NCBI RefSeq assembly: GCF_033958435.1 | Contig: NC_134137.1 | Location: 111,796,501 to 111,860,500, forward strand | Reading direction: 5' to 3' | Length of the DNA stretch: 64,000 nt | From: Carettochelys insculpta | Taxonomy: Eukaryota; Chordata; Testudines; Carettochelyidae | Shown here: piece after piece, positions 1 to 11,948 of the stretch | Layout: every line of letters begins with the position of its first letter | How positions within the stretch are numbered: the stretch's first letter is position 1 | The notes under the pieces: generated by a model | Told to the model about the DNA's origin: nothing | Seen by the model: only the letters and a program-made list of their open reading frames with translations | The model's database searches: none | Program-made: the position numbers and the translations under genes

Positions 1-110
1 GGCTGCTGAGGCTAGGCCTGGCTACAAAGCAACCAGCCTCCACTCCATGCTGCTAGGTGCACCAGGACAGGGTGCATGTCAGGGAGGACCTCCGGGAGGC
101 CTTCATCTAA
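1..110 (+). pseudogene. C-terminal tail of a Harbinger-like transposase (partial)
   Basis: The frame ending at the TAA at 108-110 reads HQDRVHVREDLREAFI and stops. This resembles the arginine/glutamate-rich last helix of PIF/Harbinger transposases. The rest of the gene, including any DDE residues, is left of the window. A poly(A) signal follows at 210-215, about where a 3' UTR would end. Only about 16 diagnostic residues are visible, so the call depends on the shared layout with the 12.2-15.1 kb element. Confidence 0.42.
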
Positions 111-1339
111 GGGCCGTATTGACCCTCCCCCAAACATCCTCCAGCCCAACTGCACCCCCACACCCTTCACCAGTGATGCACCAGCACATGGGATCTGGGG
201 GTGGTTGCAAATAAACTATTTATCTAACTGTTGGAACTGTTTCCATGCCTAAAACTCAACAACGGGGTGTATACATGGGCAAACTGGGGGAGAAACTCTG
301 TACACTGTGTTGGGCGGGGGTGGGGGCACTGAACTTGGAGAGGTTCTTGAACAGGGGTGGAAGACCTTAGTCTTCCACAGTGGTGGAGGGTCATGAGCCT
401 TGACAGATGTGGGAGCCCCTACTGACCCAAGCCCGGGGTCCCCATTGGGCTGGGACAGGGATGGGGATATGGGAAGTTAGTGGAGTGCCAGTGTGGGGGG
501 AAAGAAGGGGCAGGGGGACAGGTGCAGCTGAATCCACTCAGCTTGTCCTGGCCGGAAGCAGCTGGGCCAGTTCCAGCAAGGTAGCTGGAAGGAGGTTGGC
601 TGGAAGCAAGGCAGTGAGGTCAGGGGCTATGGAGGGAGCTGTGGTGGGTCTGTGGGGAGAGCTGTGGGGGGGAATGTGGGGGATGCGGGGGAGTGTGGAA
701 GGGTGCAGGAGTGTCTGGTATAGAAGCAAGAGGCTGGGACAGGTTAGTGGTCACGACCCAGGTGAGGGTGTCAAGGGTGCCAATCACCCAGCCCAGACCT
801 CCCACTCCATCACCTGCCACTCCCACAGGATGCTATTTTGGTCCTACAGGATGGCCATGTGGGTGGTGGCAGCCTCTTCCTCCTGAAGGCACTGCTGCAA
901 AACCCTGCTGTGGGCCCCTTGTAGCCCTCGCTAGCAGCTGTGGGGCTCCCTGGCCCAGGGATGGGGCAGCTTCCCCTGGATGGTGGAGCTGTGGAGGCAC
1001 AAGAAGTGAGGGGGAAACCCATCAGTCCCATGACCTGGACCTGGAGACCATGCCCCCCGCCCCCTGTGGACCCCTCTGTCCCCGTTTGATTGGCTGGGGG
1101 CCCTGGGAGATCCCAGTTGCTGGGGCTCCCCTCATGGGTGAAGCAGGCATGTGCTCCAGTCAGACCCCGACCCCATTCCCTTCCTGGGCATGTGGCCTTT
1201 GGTACTTTTCTATGGGGGCAGGTGCTGTGTGCTGTGTGTGGCCTCCTCCAGGTCCCAGAGAGCACAGCTGTCCAGGGTGGATTTAGACTGGTGCCGGCAG
1301 CCACCCCCTTGCTACAGATTGAGGTGTCTGAAATGCTCA

Positions 1340-1870
1340 AGGCCTACCTGCGGGTCCCTTCAAGAATTTGGGGGAGGCCCAGGAGGAGAAGGCCCAGCTG
1401 GATGACCCAGATGGGATAGAGATGATGAGAGTCCCATCACTGGTGCCCTTGTCATCACTGGTGGCCTCAGTGTCCTGGCCCATCTGTAGGGTGATGCTGG
1501 CAAAAGCAGGTCCCACAAGGTCTTCAGCCTCTGTCTTGGGCTCTGAATCCTGCCTAGTGGTGTCCAGAAGGATATGTGAGAGGGCTGCCTTCTTTGCCCC
1601 AAGGAGGCAGTCCAGCTGATCAAATTGGGGGCAGCTGATGGAATCTGCCCCGAGTGGCTGGCCGCATCCCAGGCCCAGCAGTATATCTGCCACAGCTCCT
1701 TGACCTTGCTGCAAACCTGGTGTGGGGTCCAGGCAGGGTGGCCCCAGGAGGTCAGTCCAGTAGACAGACACCCAAATGCTGTGGTGTTCCAGCACCAGCC
1801 GATGGTATGGAGTAAGACCTCCTCCACCCCCGACAGTCCTAGCTGGTCCCTCACCTTGGCTTGCTCCATG
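1340..1870 (-). pseudogene. Myb/SANT-like (trihelix) accessory protein of a Harbinger element, decayed
   Basis: On the minus strand one frame contains TPHQVCSKVKELWQIYCWAWDAASHSG. This matches the third helix of the Myb/SANT-like domain found in the second gene of vertebrate PIF/Harbinger elements (consensus form 'RTpqQvrsKvKeLRq.Y..arDa..rSG'). The family protein binds the terminal repeats and helps carry the transposase to the nucleus. The domain is spread over two minus-strand frames that overlap at 1337-1869, so at least one frameshift is present. An acidic stretch follows (EPKTEAEDLV...DTEATSDDK), as is usual downstream of the domain. No full product is likely. Confidence 0.5.
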
Positions 1871-2381
1871 AGGGTACCCTCTTCTTCAGCTCCTGGCTGG
1901 GCTACTGGGAGCCTTTAGCTGCCTGGGAGTGGGACTCTGGGGGGCCCTGGGCTCCTGGCTGCTAGCTACGGTCATGGTGGAGTGTCTGCTCTAGGTCTGG
2001 CGCTGCTGGGAAGGCATGCTGCTGGAGGCTTGTGCTCTCCTGGCAGCCAGCATTCTTTCAGCTTCCTGCCAGGGGGTTTCTGGGTCCCTGCATCTTTAAA
2101 TGTGGCCAGAGACAGAGACTATAGAGCCCTGGGAAGAGAAGAGCAGACTGAAAGGTTAGCTATGCTCTTGGGAAGAAGGGTGCTTTCAAAATTGGGGTTT
2201 CCTTTCAAAGGAACCCTGTCTACATGGCTCATTTCCGATTTGAAAGCAGCACTTTCGAGGCACTGGGTGGTCATATTATGCAAAGGAAGTACTGAATATT
2301 CATATCAGTGCCTCATTAGCATCTCTGATCCACGGCATTTATGTACCACTTCCAAAAGGGAGGGGTAGTGCAGACATGGCC

Positions 2382-4029
2382 TGAGTGTCTCAGATGTTGG
2401 ATAATTGGTAATCCCCTTTCCAGCCTTATGCCGAACAGCCCCTCTGACACTGGAACTGGCCCCCCGCATAAGTTTAACAGGCATAGATAATTACAGCCCT
2501 TTTTCTGCAGGGCCTCTCAGAAGCAGAATCTAGCTTCTCAATGCAGTTTCTGGAGTGAGAAAAGGCTCCACACTTTCCCTGAAGTGGTCTGTTCAATCAC
2601 AGGGCACAACATGCCCTCAGCAGCAGGCCCTACCTTCCCAAAAAACGGACAGCACCCTCTTCTCTCCCTACCTGGCTGAAAACCCAGTTTTATTCCTTTT
2701 TATCCAGGGCATCATGGGAGTGGCAGTCTCTAGCGCTACATGGCAAGAATACGGATCCTCCATAACGGGCCTAAACACTTGTAAAAATATTGATGGTAGG
2801 CACAGACTTAAGGGGTTTATCACTTGTTTCTAAAAGGATTTCAAAGTAGAAGTTGAACAGTTTTAGCTGTTTAGTGATGCGAAGCTTGGGAACATAAATA
2901 AGCACCTGTACCTGTTGCTTTAAAGCAGCTTGATTCTCACTGATTCATTTAGATCTGACTGATTATTTTTGTATATAACAGAGACTGATAGTTATGGGAA
3001 GGTGACGGTGTTGTGGGATTAGAAATGAGAAGGGGATTTATTCCAAAAAATATCTCTACTTAAAAAATGGGTTAGAATGTGAGAAAAAGTAACACATGGA
3101 TTTAATATCAGGTAATGGTCTCTAGCTAAGCAGAACTGGATAGCGAAAAATTAACTAATAATCCTGAAAAATATTCTTTTTTTCTCAGAATCAACTCTAT
3201 ACCTAATGGTCAATATGTTCACATTAAATCCAGACTTTGTAGTTTTTGCCCAGCTTTAATACAATGTAAATTGGTTGTTAGGTCACAAAATTCTAGCAAT
3301 GTTCTCAGTTCCAATAAATAAATAAATAAATGCAGATGATAAGTAAAAAGCATGAATTATAATAGTTTTGAGCCAACTCTAAGTAGTTTTACATTTTTAA
3401 AAACAGTAATACAATTGTGCACATTACAGAATTTACCAGTTAATATAAAATATGAGTAAAATATCACTTGAACTAAGACCATATGTAATAAATTATGTTT
3501 ATACCAACATAGGATGAAGATGTAAAAAAATTACAGGCTTGTTTGGTTGTAGGACAGGAGCCTAAAGTCTTGTAAAAGGACAGGGAATATGAGTAACTTT
3601 GAAGACAGTAAGGAAATCCAAAAATACATTTGTACACTGATCCTTATGACTGATAAAGTTACACTGCCTCTAAGTCAAGGATGGGGATGCAAGACTGTCC
3701 TTTGGGAGCCTTCAGGGCTGGTTCGCAGTGTAAATTAGAGCAATCCAAAGGCTGATGAAAGGCTCCAAAAGACTGGACACAGTACGATTTCCCAATCCAG
3801 GCTTCCTAAACTGATAAGTAGTAAGGAGCTAGCATAGAAGTTCAATTTGCTTAGAGTATTCTATGCTACATGAATATTTCCCTGTAACAGCTCGTTTGTG
3901 TTATGTTTATGGCATCATTGTGCCATTAGATCTTTATGAGGAAGTCCTACCACACCAAAAAGTGAGGCCTGCTGAGTTTTAAGAAGGACATGACTCTTCA
4001 AAACTAAATATAATTTTATTGCTTATGAA
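2382..4029. other. No gene seen; AT-rich sequence
   Basis: I see no recognisable coding region or clear transposon end here. A short (AAAT)n run lies at 3314-3331. A 92-codon frame at 2555-2833 has no family features and is taken as chance. Confidence 0.5.
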
Positions 4030-4465
4030 GGCTACGTCTACACATGCCCCAAACTTCAAAATGGCCACGCAAATGGCCATTTTGAAGTTTACTAATGAAG
4101 TGCTGAAATGCATATTCAGCGCTTCGTTAGCATGCGGGCGGCAACGGCACTTCGAAATTGACGCGGCTTGCAGCCGCGCGGCTCATTCAGACGGGGCTCC
4201 TTTTCGAAAGGACCCCGCCTACTTCGAAGTCCCCTTATTCCCATGAGCTGATGGGAATAAGGGGACTTCGAAGTAGGCGGGGTCCTTTCGAAAAGGAGCC
4301 CCGTCTGGACGAGACACGCGGCGGCAAGCCGCGTCAATTTCGAAGTGCCGCTGCTGCCTGCATGCTAACGAAGCGCTGAATATGCATTTCAGCGCTTCAT
4401 TAGTAAACTTCGAAATGGCCATTTGCGTGGCCATTTCGAAGTTTGGAGCACGTGTAGACACGGCC
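4030..4465. mobile_element. Palindromic Harbinger-like MITE, target duplication GAA
   Basis: The 436-bp unit is almost one inverted repeat. Left end GGCTACGTCTACACATGC mirrors the right end (GGCCGTGTCTACACGTGC on the other strand), and the arms pair to a centre at about 4241-4256 (CCCATGAGCTGATGGG). The 3 bases before (4027-4029) and after (4466-4468) are both GAA, an exact 3-bp duplication. It encodes nothing; the similar 73-80 codon frames on both strands are a consequence of the palindrome. Arms contain 'cgcttc(g)ttagcat', 'cttcgaa' and 'ccttttcgaaaggacc' motifs shared with other elements here. Confidence 0.85.
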
Positions 4466-4468
4466 GAA

Positions 4469-5249
4469 ATGTGTTATATTGCCTGCATTAGAAGGTGGAG
4501 TGCTCTGTTTATCCATAGGCAAGATAAGCACAAGCATTGGCCACCAAAAGTTGCTGTATCAGAACCAGTTAGACTTGACTGACTTATATGCCCTCCATGT
4601 AAGATGAAACAGAAGTTGAGTCTGTATATAAATTTAGCCTTTGCCATCTCTACTCAGGCAGCCTGACCAAGTTTCAATTATTTTGGTGGATTCACATGTC
4701 AAGAAGAGCTTCTTCCAATATTTTGCAAAAATCGTATTTTTAAAAGCTATACCACATATTTCAGGCATCTGACTCTTAGGACTATTTCTTTTAACTTCCA
4801 GTTAACTAGCTTCCTCATCACAGAGAGCATTGTACTTAAAAAAAACCTGTAACAACTTTGGCACTACACAAATATACATTTTTAATGTGGCTAATTGTAT
4901 TTAAGGAAAATGCTGGGAATGACTTATGATGAGTGAATGTGATATGCTTCCAAGCATCATGACAACTTTTTAAAAATACCATAATAGATGCTCAAATGAA
5001 TACATACATCGAAATAAAAAAGAAAAGAACTAAACAAATGCCAACATTGCAAAACAGAAGAGCAAAAGAGCACTCAGAAGCAAAAAGGTATTCTTAAAAA
5101 CTGAAAATCAAATCCTTCTCAGGAAAATAAAAAGGAGCATAAATTTACAAAAGCATAACAAGGCAGTAAAAGCCAAACAAACTAAACAAAGCCCAAAGAG
5201 TTTGAAGAGCAACTACCAAGACACACAATAGTATTAAAAAATTGAATAC
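4469..5249. other. No gene seen
   Basis: AT-rich sequence without a recognisable element. From about 4980 it becomes purine-rich and runs into the CR1 copy. Confidence 0.45.
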
Positions 5250-7465
5250 AACAGAACCAGGAAGCTTATCAAACAGTCAGTGGGGACGCTGGATGATCAA
5301 AGTGCTAAAAAACAACTAAAGAGAAATGGAGACTTTGAAGAAACACTGAATGATTTCTTTAGATTAGCCTTTATGACGGAGAATGAGGGAGATTCCCAAA
5401 TGAAGCCATTCTTTTCAGGCAACAAATCTGAGGAACTGTCGCAGACTGAGGAGCCAGTAGATGAAGTTTGGAAGTAAAAAGTAGTAAGTCACCAGGATCA
5501 GATGGTATTCACCCAAGAGTTCTTAAGGAACGCAAAGATAAAACTGCAGAACTACTAATTGTGTTGTGTAATCTGTCATTTAAATCAGGTTGTGTACCAG
5601 AGGGCAGCTAATGTGACAATTTTTTTTAAAGGCTCCAGAGGAAATCCTGGCAACCGCAAGCCAGCAATTATAACTTCAGGCAAATTATTGGAAAAAACAG
5701 ACATATTAACCATATGGATACACATGATTTGTGGAATAGTCAATAAGACTTTTGTAAAGGGAAATCATGCCTCACAAATCTATTAAAATTTGTGAAGATG
5801 TCATTGGACATGTGGACTAGGATGATTCAATTCTTATAGCATACATGGACTTTCAAAAAGGCTTTGATAAGGTCCCTCAGCACACTCTCTTAAGCAAAGT
5901 GAAGAGTCATAGGTAAGAAGAAAGGTCCTCTCATGGATCAGTAAGTGGTTACAATACAGGAAACAAAGGGTAGGAGGAAATGGTCAGTTTTCAAAATGGG
6001 GAGAGGCAAGTCTGCTAGGAATCTGTACTGGAATCAGTGCTATTCAACATATTCATAAATAGTCTGGATAAAAGGGGTAAACAATAAGGTGGCGAAATTT
6101 GCAGACAATACTAATTTACTCAACGTAGTTAAGTCCAAAGTAGACTATGAAGAACTACAAAGGGATCTCACCAGACTAAGTGACTAGGCAACAAAATTGT
6201 TGACGAAACTGAATGAGGATTAATACATAGAAGCACACATTGAAAAACATAATCCAAACTATATGACTGTGTCTACACTACATTCCCCTTTCACAAGGGG
6301 AATGCAAATGACTGACATTGAAAATGAAAACAAAATTCAGATTTACAAATCTCACACTTCATTTGCATAATCTCATGCAATCAATTTCTGGAAGAGGCTT
6401 TTCCAGGAACAAAAACAGCTGTGTAAACAGGGTTCCTCCAAAAACAAACCCCATTTTCAAAAGATCCTTTCTTCCTATTTTGTTTCAGGAAGAAGGGATC
6501 TTTTGACAACAGGGTTTGTTTTTGAAGGAATCCCTTCTAATCACCTGTTTTTTTCCTGACAATGGCTCTTCCGGCAACATGATCACATGAGACTATGCAA
6601 ATGAGGAGTGAGATTTGTAAATCTTAACTTCATTTGTATTTTTGATTGGCCGCAGTTGCATGCCCCTTCCAAAAGGGAGGAGCCATGTAGATACAGCTTA
6701 TGTATACAAAATGATAAGGTCTACAGTACCTGCTCCATGTATATCAGCAATAATAAAAGTGAACAGAATGTAAAGAACCATTAAGAAAAAGATAGATAAT
6801 AAAACAGAAAATATCATAATACCATAGATAAATCCAAGGTACACTCAAACCTTGAATACTACCTGTACTTTTGGTCAACCCATCTAAACAAAAAGTGTAT
6901 GTTATGGAGTTAGAACTGGAAGCAAACACAAAGAAGTTAGCAAAAATGATTTCATGGAACAGCTTACAAATAATGAGATATTAAGAAGATTGGGACAAGA
7001 GACAAGAAAGAAGGCCTGAGATCTATCAAATTTTCACTGGTGTGGAGAAAGTGACTTAGGAAGTGTTAGCTAGTTGTTTACGTAATACAAGAATCAGGTA
7101 TCACCTAATGAAACTAATAGGTTGTAGGTTTAAAACAAAGAGATGCACATGCTGTGAAAGGCTTTGCCAGGGGATTTTGTTCATGCCAAAACTGTAATTG
7201 GCTCAAAAAAAGAACTAGATAAGTTCACAAAGGATGAGTCTATCAATGTCTATTAGCCAAGATGGTTAGAGGTACAACTTCTCTCTGAATATATCTAGCC
7301 CTTCATCGCTACAAGCTGGGAGTTGACATCAGAGGGATAGATCATTCAATGATTCCCTTGTCCGTTCTTTCTCCCAGAGGAACCTGGGACTGACCATTGT
7401 CAGAAGACAGGATGCTGAGCTAGGTGGACTATTGGTTTGACCTAGTATAGTCTTTTCATTCAAAG
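5250..7465 (+). mobile_element. CR1-type LINE, 5'-truncated and decayed, carrying a MITE
   Basis: Sense-strand CR1 pol relics run through the block. Near 5480-5600 the reading resembles KSPGSDGIHPRVLKE (RT fingers). Near 5835-5880 it reads MDFQKGFDKVPQHTLL (motif A). Near 6090-6120 it reads KFADNTNLL, where the second Asp of the catalytic FADD is read as Asn. Numerous stops and indels break all frames. After the nested MITE the CR1 text resumes (6703-6960, 'nkktenimmp' region) and ends in a 3' UTR at 7110-7465. The tail 'ggtttgacctagtatag' belongs to the CR1 subfamily whose 3' end reads 'gtctgacccagtatggcc'. The 23.69-23.95 kb copy is its reverse complement. Non-autonomous relic; start uncertain by about 30 bases. 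Confidence 0.75.
6265..6698. mobile_element. Harbinger-like MITE inside CR1, target duplication TAT
   Basis: Ends are GACTGTGTCTACACTAC (left) and AGCTGTATCTACATGGC (right, reverse strand). TAT precedes (6262-6264) and follows (6699-6701). Internal arms are imperfectly palindromic around 6480-6490 ('aagatccctt' blocks). Removing the unit rejoins CR1 3' coding sequence ('aatccaaactat' to 'gtatacaaaatgat'), which supports both the boundaries and the order of insertion. Confidence 0.75.
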
Positions 7466-8237
7466 ACAGCAAAATGCTGGGGTTATAGCCATGAGATTCA
7501 ATTCCATTAGAATAACCATCTTTCTCTTGTGGGTGAAAGAGGCCACCCCAGGCACAGGGGAGGTTACTGCCACATGCTCATTTTACAATCAATCCATGTC
7601 CTAAGCATGGGAAACATAGATTCTGAATGGACGTTGTTCTATTTTGAGCATAAACAAATCACATTATATGGTATACAGAGCTGAAAAATCATCACTACAA
7701 GAGAAAATAAAAGATCACTCAGTGTGCCACTCTAGACAAGAGTAAATCAAAGGCTTTTTAATGTGACTTTTGATGGCAAGATCTTTTGACTTAGGAAAGA
7801 AATAAAAAATAGATTGATGTTTTTGGCTTTTAAAGGCTTAGGTGGAGTTTTTCAAAACTATTGCCATCCCCCTAACTTGTCTGGCTTTCTTCGACTCCAG
7901 GGAGAAACTTACTTGATATTGACAGATTATTCTTTGGGCTCTGGGGTAGCATATTCATGTGGACAGGGATAGTTGGCAGCATTTTCAGGGGGGATAGCTG
8001 TGGAAGGTAATATTGCTACTCTGTTTGGCACTGTAGATTGCAAGAAAATTCCAGAAGTTTCTCTATTGACTTGGGAAGTAATAAAGAAGCCTCCTGGCTC
8101 ACCCCTTAAGAATAAGTGTGAAACTGTCCAGCAGATATGGAGAGGATGGATGAAGTCTTCTGTTCAACTCTAGTCATCAGAAGAACTGAGAATTTGGTGA
8201 TAAAGTCCTAGAGGACTGGTACCTGGAAAGAGGCAAA
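7466..8237. other. No gene seen
   Basis: Unassigned sequence. The 66-codon frame at 7973-8173 shows no family features. Confidence 0.45.
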
Positions 8238-8297
8238 GGCCATGTCTACATGGCCATTTAGCACAGTGCTGAGCTAAACAGCTGTGTAGATGTGGCC
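8238..8297. mobile_element. 60-bp Harbinger-like MITE relic
   Basis: GGCCATGTCTACA at the left end is mirrored by GGCCACATCTACA (reverse strand) at the right end, enclosing only about 34 bases. The flanking triplets are AAA and TAA, an imperfect match. This is the smallest member of the terminal-repeat family in the window and is probably an internally deleted copy. Confidence 0.55.
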
Positions 8298-8897
8298 TAA
8301 GGGAAGAGAAAGGGTGTCCTTTCTTCCTCCCAATCTAAGGGTGGGTATCTTCACTTTAGGTGAAGTTCTTCTCCTGTTTCTGTCAATGGTTGGCGATTTG
8401 TCTTTCCAGGTAGGCAGCCTTCAGCGGTATGGGTAGAGGGCTCTTTGAGTATTGGTCTCCTTGCAAAACCAGACACAATGCTGGACCTTATTGCCATTAT
8501 CTTAGCACCAATGACAATAATAGAAAATACTACATTGTGAAGGGGCAATTGCCCGTTGCTGTGGGAACAAGGAATTTCTTGCTTGTGTGTTTAAAATCTA
8601 AACTAAACACATGAGGACAGTGGACTCAGATTCCTTGTTTGCATTTATTTGTCTTTGTAACTTCTGTGGGAAATGCTTATCCACATATCCACATATGTGC
8701 TGCTTTACCAATATGTTAATATTTGACTTACAGTTAATTCCTCAAATGTCACTGATTGTCATTCTCACCAAAAGAAAAAGGTACAAAATATGTTTGACTA
8801 AAGAAATTGCCACAATACTGTTGTCTCAAGAAAGACCTTAATCATGAATTGATCATTGTTGTAGTTACCGTCATCATCATCATCTTTGTCATCTTTA
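8298..8897. other. No gene seen
   Basis: Unassigned. Short frames at 8351-8614 and 8611-8841 overlap on both strands without recognisable motifs. A short TCATCATCATCATC run sits just before the CR1 end. Confidence 0.45.
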
Positions 8898-9142
8898 AGG
8901 GAGGTTTAGGTTGCACATTCGGAAAAAGTTCCTAACTGTCAGGGTGGTCAAACAGTGGAATAAATTGCCCAGGCAGATTGTGGAATCTCCATCGCTGGAG
9001 ATATTTAAGAACAGGTTAGATAGATGTCTATCAGGGATGATTTAGACAGTACTTGGTCCTGCTATTGGGACAGGGGGCTGGACTCCATAGCCTCTTGAGG
9101 TCCCTTCCAATCCTAGTATTCTATGATTCTATGATTCTATGA
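8898..9142 (+). mobile_element. CR1 3' end with ATTCTATG octamers
   Basis: Sequence from 'gggaggtttaggttgcac' to the tail matches the terminal 240 bases of CR1: 'aaacagtggaataaattgcc', 'ctggagatatttaagaacagg', 'gactccatagcctcttgaggtc'. It ends in three tandem copies of ATTCTATG (9118-9141), the hallmark CR1 3' terminus. Severe 5' truncation is typical of CR1. Confidence 0.93.
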
Positions 9143-9872
9143 CCTTAGCTCCATAATGTATTACATTTGTTACAATTCATGTATGAAAAATACAAGTAGC
9201 AATGAAGACTTCCACAGCTACTTAACTATCACACAACCTGTACTGAACTACCACTTGCCTTCCTAGCCACACATATATATTCTTGATTAGATAAGGGCCA
9301 GGACTGAGTGAAGCACAATATTGAACACATTGGCAGGTAAAGATGTTCCAGAAAATGTGGTATGCCATATAATTATAGGATGTGTTCTAAATTGCTGAAG
9401 ATGAAATGGAATGAATACATAATTCTAGGAATATGAAAGGATGTTTCAGTTAACAAAGGTAAAAGATTCTGACCTTATTTTAGCTTTTATTCATATTGAT
9501 CTAATGGATAACAGATGGCCTATTTATGGAAGTTGAATATTAAAAAAACATTTGCACCCTTACAGTATTCCCACTCATGGATAAAGTGAAAAACTTCCAG
9601 TGTCTAAGAGAGATGTCTGATACATTAGATAAGAAGTGGGCTTGATTAGCTCTGCATGTATGTCCTCAAATGACTTTAATATGGCCTCAAATGAAACACA
9701 AGTAGATGATATTTTAATACGAGTGCTCATTCTAGAAATAACATTATTGTCTTTTCCTCTTTGCTACTTAAAGAGTCTGACATAGAGTAATTGTTTTGTT
9801 AATCTCATTCTGTGTTTTCCTCTGACATTTTTATTTATCATTTTAAATTTAAACTTGTATCTTGTGAGACAA
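9143..9872. other. No gene seen
   Basis: AT-rich sequence without a recognisable element or gene. Confidence 0.45.
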
Positions 9873-10196
9873 GGGCTGGGTCTACACTTGCCCCTAGCTT
9901 TGAAGGGGGCATGTTAATCAGGGACATGGGAAATTACTAATGAAGTGCTGCAGTGAATATGCAGCACTTCATTAGGCTAATTCTCCCCTGTGGCTATTTC
10001 GAAGCATCAAACTTCAAAATGCCAGCATGCATCTAGCCGTGGGAACTTTGGAGTGCCTTTACTTCTCAAAGTTTGACTCTTTGAAGTTGCTGTGGGGGAG
10101 AATCAGCGTAATGAAGTGCTGCACATTCATCGCAACACTTCCTTAGTAATCTCACATTACCCTGATTAACATTCGCCCTTTGAAGTAGACAAGCCC
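9873..10196. mobile_element. Harbinger-like MITE
   Basis: Left end GGGCTGGGTCTACACTTGCC pairs with the right end (GGGCTTGTCTACTTCAAAG, reverse strand). Inner arms repeat 'taatgaagtgctgcagtg' and its complement around a centre near 10060-10075. The same internal blocks occur at 43.34-43.73 kb and 53.40-53.84 kb, so the three form one subfamily. The duplication is AAG/AAT, or exact CAA if the ends are moved by one base; I cannot decide. Confidence 0.72.
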
Positions 10197-10838
10197 AATG
10201 TGTACAACAACAGTATTCCTATAATTTAGACCCTGTTATTTGAGTATGATGAGTACTATGATCATTATAAAAGTATGTGAAAAATGTCAGCAAATATAAT
10301 ACCTTTCTATCTTCCAAGGTAATGAATAATGGTAACTTTGTAAAAAACAAGCTCTTGTGTATGAATTTGCCCACTTAGACTCCTTTATATACTGAAAGAA
10401 CTACAGAATATCTTGCAGTGTTTAAAATGTAATGTATTGCTTGTCAGGAAGCTATCGAAACAATCATTGGGGCTTTTAGAAGATGAAGGCGCTAAAGGAG
10501 CACTTGGGGAAGATAAGGCTGTGTGGAGATTGTAGATGAATTCTATGTGTCATTCTTCACTGCAAAGGATGTGAGGGAGATTTCCCCACTTAAGCTGTTC
10601 ATTGTAGGTGACAAATCTCAGGAATTGTTCCAGATTAAGGTGTCAGTAGAGGAGTCTAAAAAAACTCAAAGATGAAACAGCAGAACTACTTCTATAGCAC
10701 ATAATCTACCACTTAAATTAGCACCTGTACCATAAAGGATGGAATCATGAGACCTGTAAATAAACAAGATTTGTGGGGAAGAGTCAACATGGTTGTTTGC
10801 CTGATCAATTCAGTTAAATTCTTTGTGGGTGTCACCAA

Positions 10839-11549
10839 GGCTACATCTACATGTGCACGCTACATCGAAATAGCTTATTTCGATGTAGCAACATTGAAAT
10901 AGTCTATTTCGATGAATAACGTCTACATGTCCTCCAGGGCTGGCAACGTCGATGTTCAACTTCGACGTTGGGCAGCACCACATCGAAATAGGCGCTGCGA
11001 GGGAATGTCTACACGCCAAAGTAGCACACATCGAAATAAGGGTGCCAGGAACAGCTGCAGACAGGGTCACAGGGCAGACTCAACAGCAAGCCACTCCCTT
11101 AAAGGGTGCCTCCCAGACACAGTTGCACTAAACAACACAAGATCCACAGAGCCGACAACCGGTTGCAGACCCTGTGCATGCAGCATGGATCCCCAGCTGC
11201 GGCAGCAGCAGCCAGAAGCCTTGGGCTAAGGGTTGCTGCACACGATGACCATAGAGCCCTGCAGGGGCTGGAGAGAGAGTGTCTCTCAACCTCTCAGCTG
11301 ATGGCTGCTATGGCAGACCCCACTATTTCAATGGTGCAGGACGCAGATCGTCTACACGCGCCCTACTTCGATGTTCAACTTCGAAGTAGGGCGCTATTCC
11401 CATCTCCTCATGGGGTTAGCGACTTCGACGTCTCGCCACCTAACATCGATTTCAACTTCGAAATAAAGCCCAACACGTGTATTCGTGACGGGCGCTATTT
11501 CGAAGTTGGCGCTGCTACTTCAAAGTAGCGTGCACGTGTAGACATGGCC
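10839..11549. mobile_element. Harbinger-like MITE in CR1, target duplication CAA
   Basis: The 711-bp unit has ends GGCTACATCTACATGTGCAC and GGCCATGTCTACACGTGCAC (reverse strand). CAA flanks it at 10836-10838 and 11550-11552. The terminal arms hold several 'catcgaaata' and 'cttcgaagt' inverted blocks. The middle (11090-11330) is not palindromic and resembles the remains of a longer autonomous copy ('cttaaagggtgcctcccag', 'atagagccctgcag'). Frames at 10912-11229 and 11106-11528 cross the terminal repeats and are judged non-functional. Confidence 0.82.
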
Positions 11550-11674
11550 CAAGTATGTTAACAGGGTGATTCAGTGGATATAGGGTCCATGCACTTTCAG
11601 AAAGCCTTTAACAAAGTCTTAAGCAAAATAAGCAGTCATGGGAGAAGAAGGAATATCCTCTCACTGATCACGAT

Positions 11675-11948
11675 GGCTACATCTAGACTGTAGCCATAAC
11701 TCCAAATATAAACTATGTAAATTATTTCAAGTCACTTATTTCAAAATTGGTACCATCCAAACAGCACCAAGGTTCCAAATAAGCAGCTATATCAAGATTT
11801 CCACCACCCTTCTCATGATGAGGGAAAGTGGAAATGCAATATTGCACTAAAAATAGCTGTGCTACTTTGAACACAGAGATTAGCTGTGGAGTCGCTATTT
11901 TGGGATACATTTGTACCTTGAAATATCAACAATAGTCTACACATAGCC
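11675..11948. mobile_element. Second Harbinger-like MITE in the same CR1
   Basis: Ends GGCTACATCTAGAC and GGCTATGTGTAGAC (reverse strand) match each other and the family. CR1 text resumes directly after it. Flanking triplets GAT and TAA do not match, so the target site has mutated or an end is off by a few bases. Confidence 0.6.

Larger units (their letters stand above)
1..2381 (+). mobile_element. Harbinger-like DNA transposon, right-hand part
   Basis: A GC-rich block ends at 2381 with GGCCATGTCTGCAC (reverse strand), matching the terminus of the other Harbinger-like elements here. Its order is transposase tail on + at the left edge, poly(A) signal AATAAA at 210-215, then a Myb/SANT-like coding relic on the minus strand. 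The element at 12.2-15.1 kb has the same order. The left end lies outside the window, so no target duplication can be checked. The terminal 170 bases (2218-2381) carry the typical sub-terminal 'cctcattagcat' and 'cttccaaaagggagggg' blocks. Family assignment is by architecture and termini; the boundary is good to a base or two. Confidence 0.62.

Noticed and set aside
693..1340. Long overlapping frames on both strands (up to 197 codons)
   Set aside because: They lie within the Harbinger-like element in GC-rich DNA, opposite or beside its decayed genes, and show no family motif.
4116..4461. Similar 66-80 codon frames on both strands that look like a conserved small protein
   Set aside because: They are mirror translations of the palindromic MITE arms.
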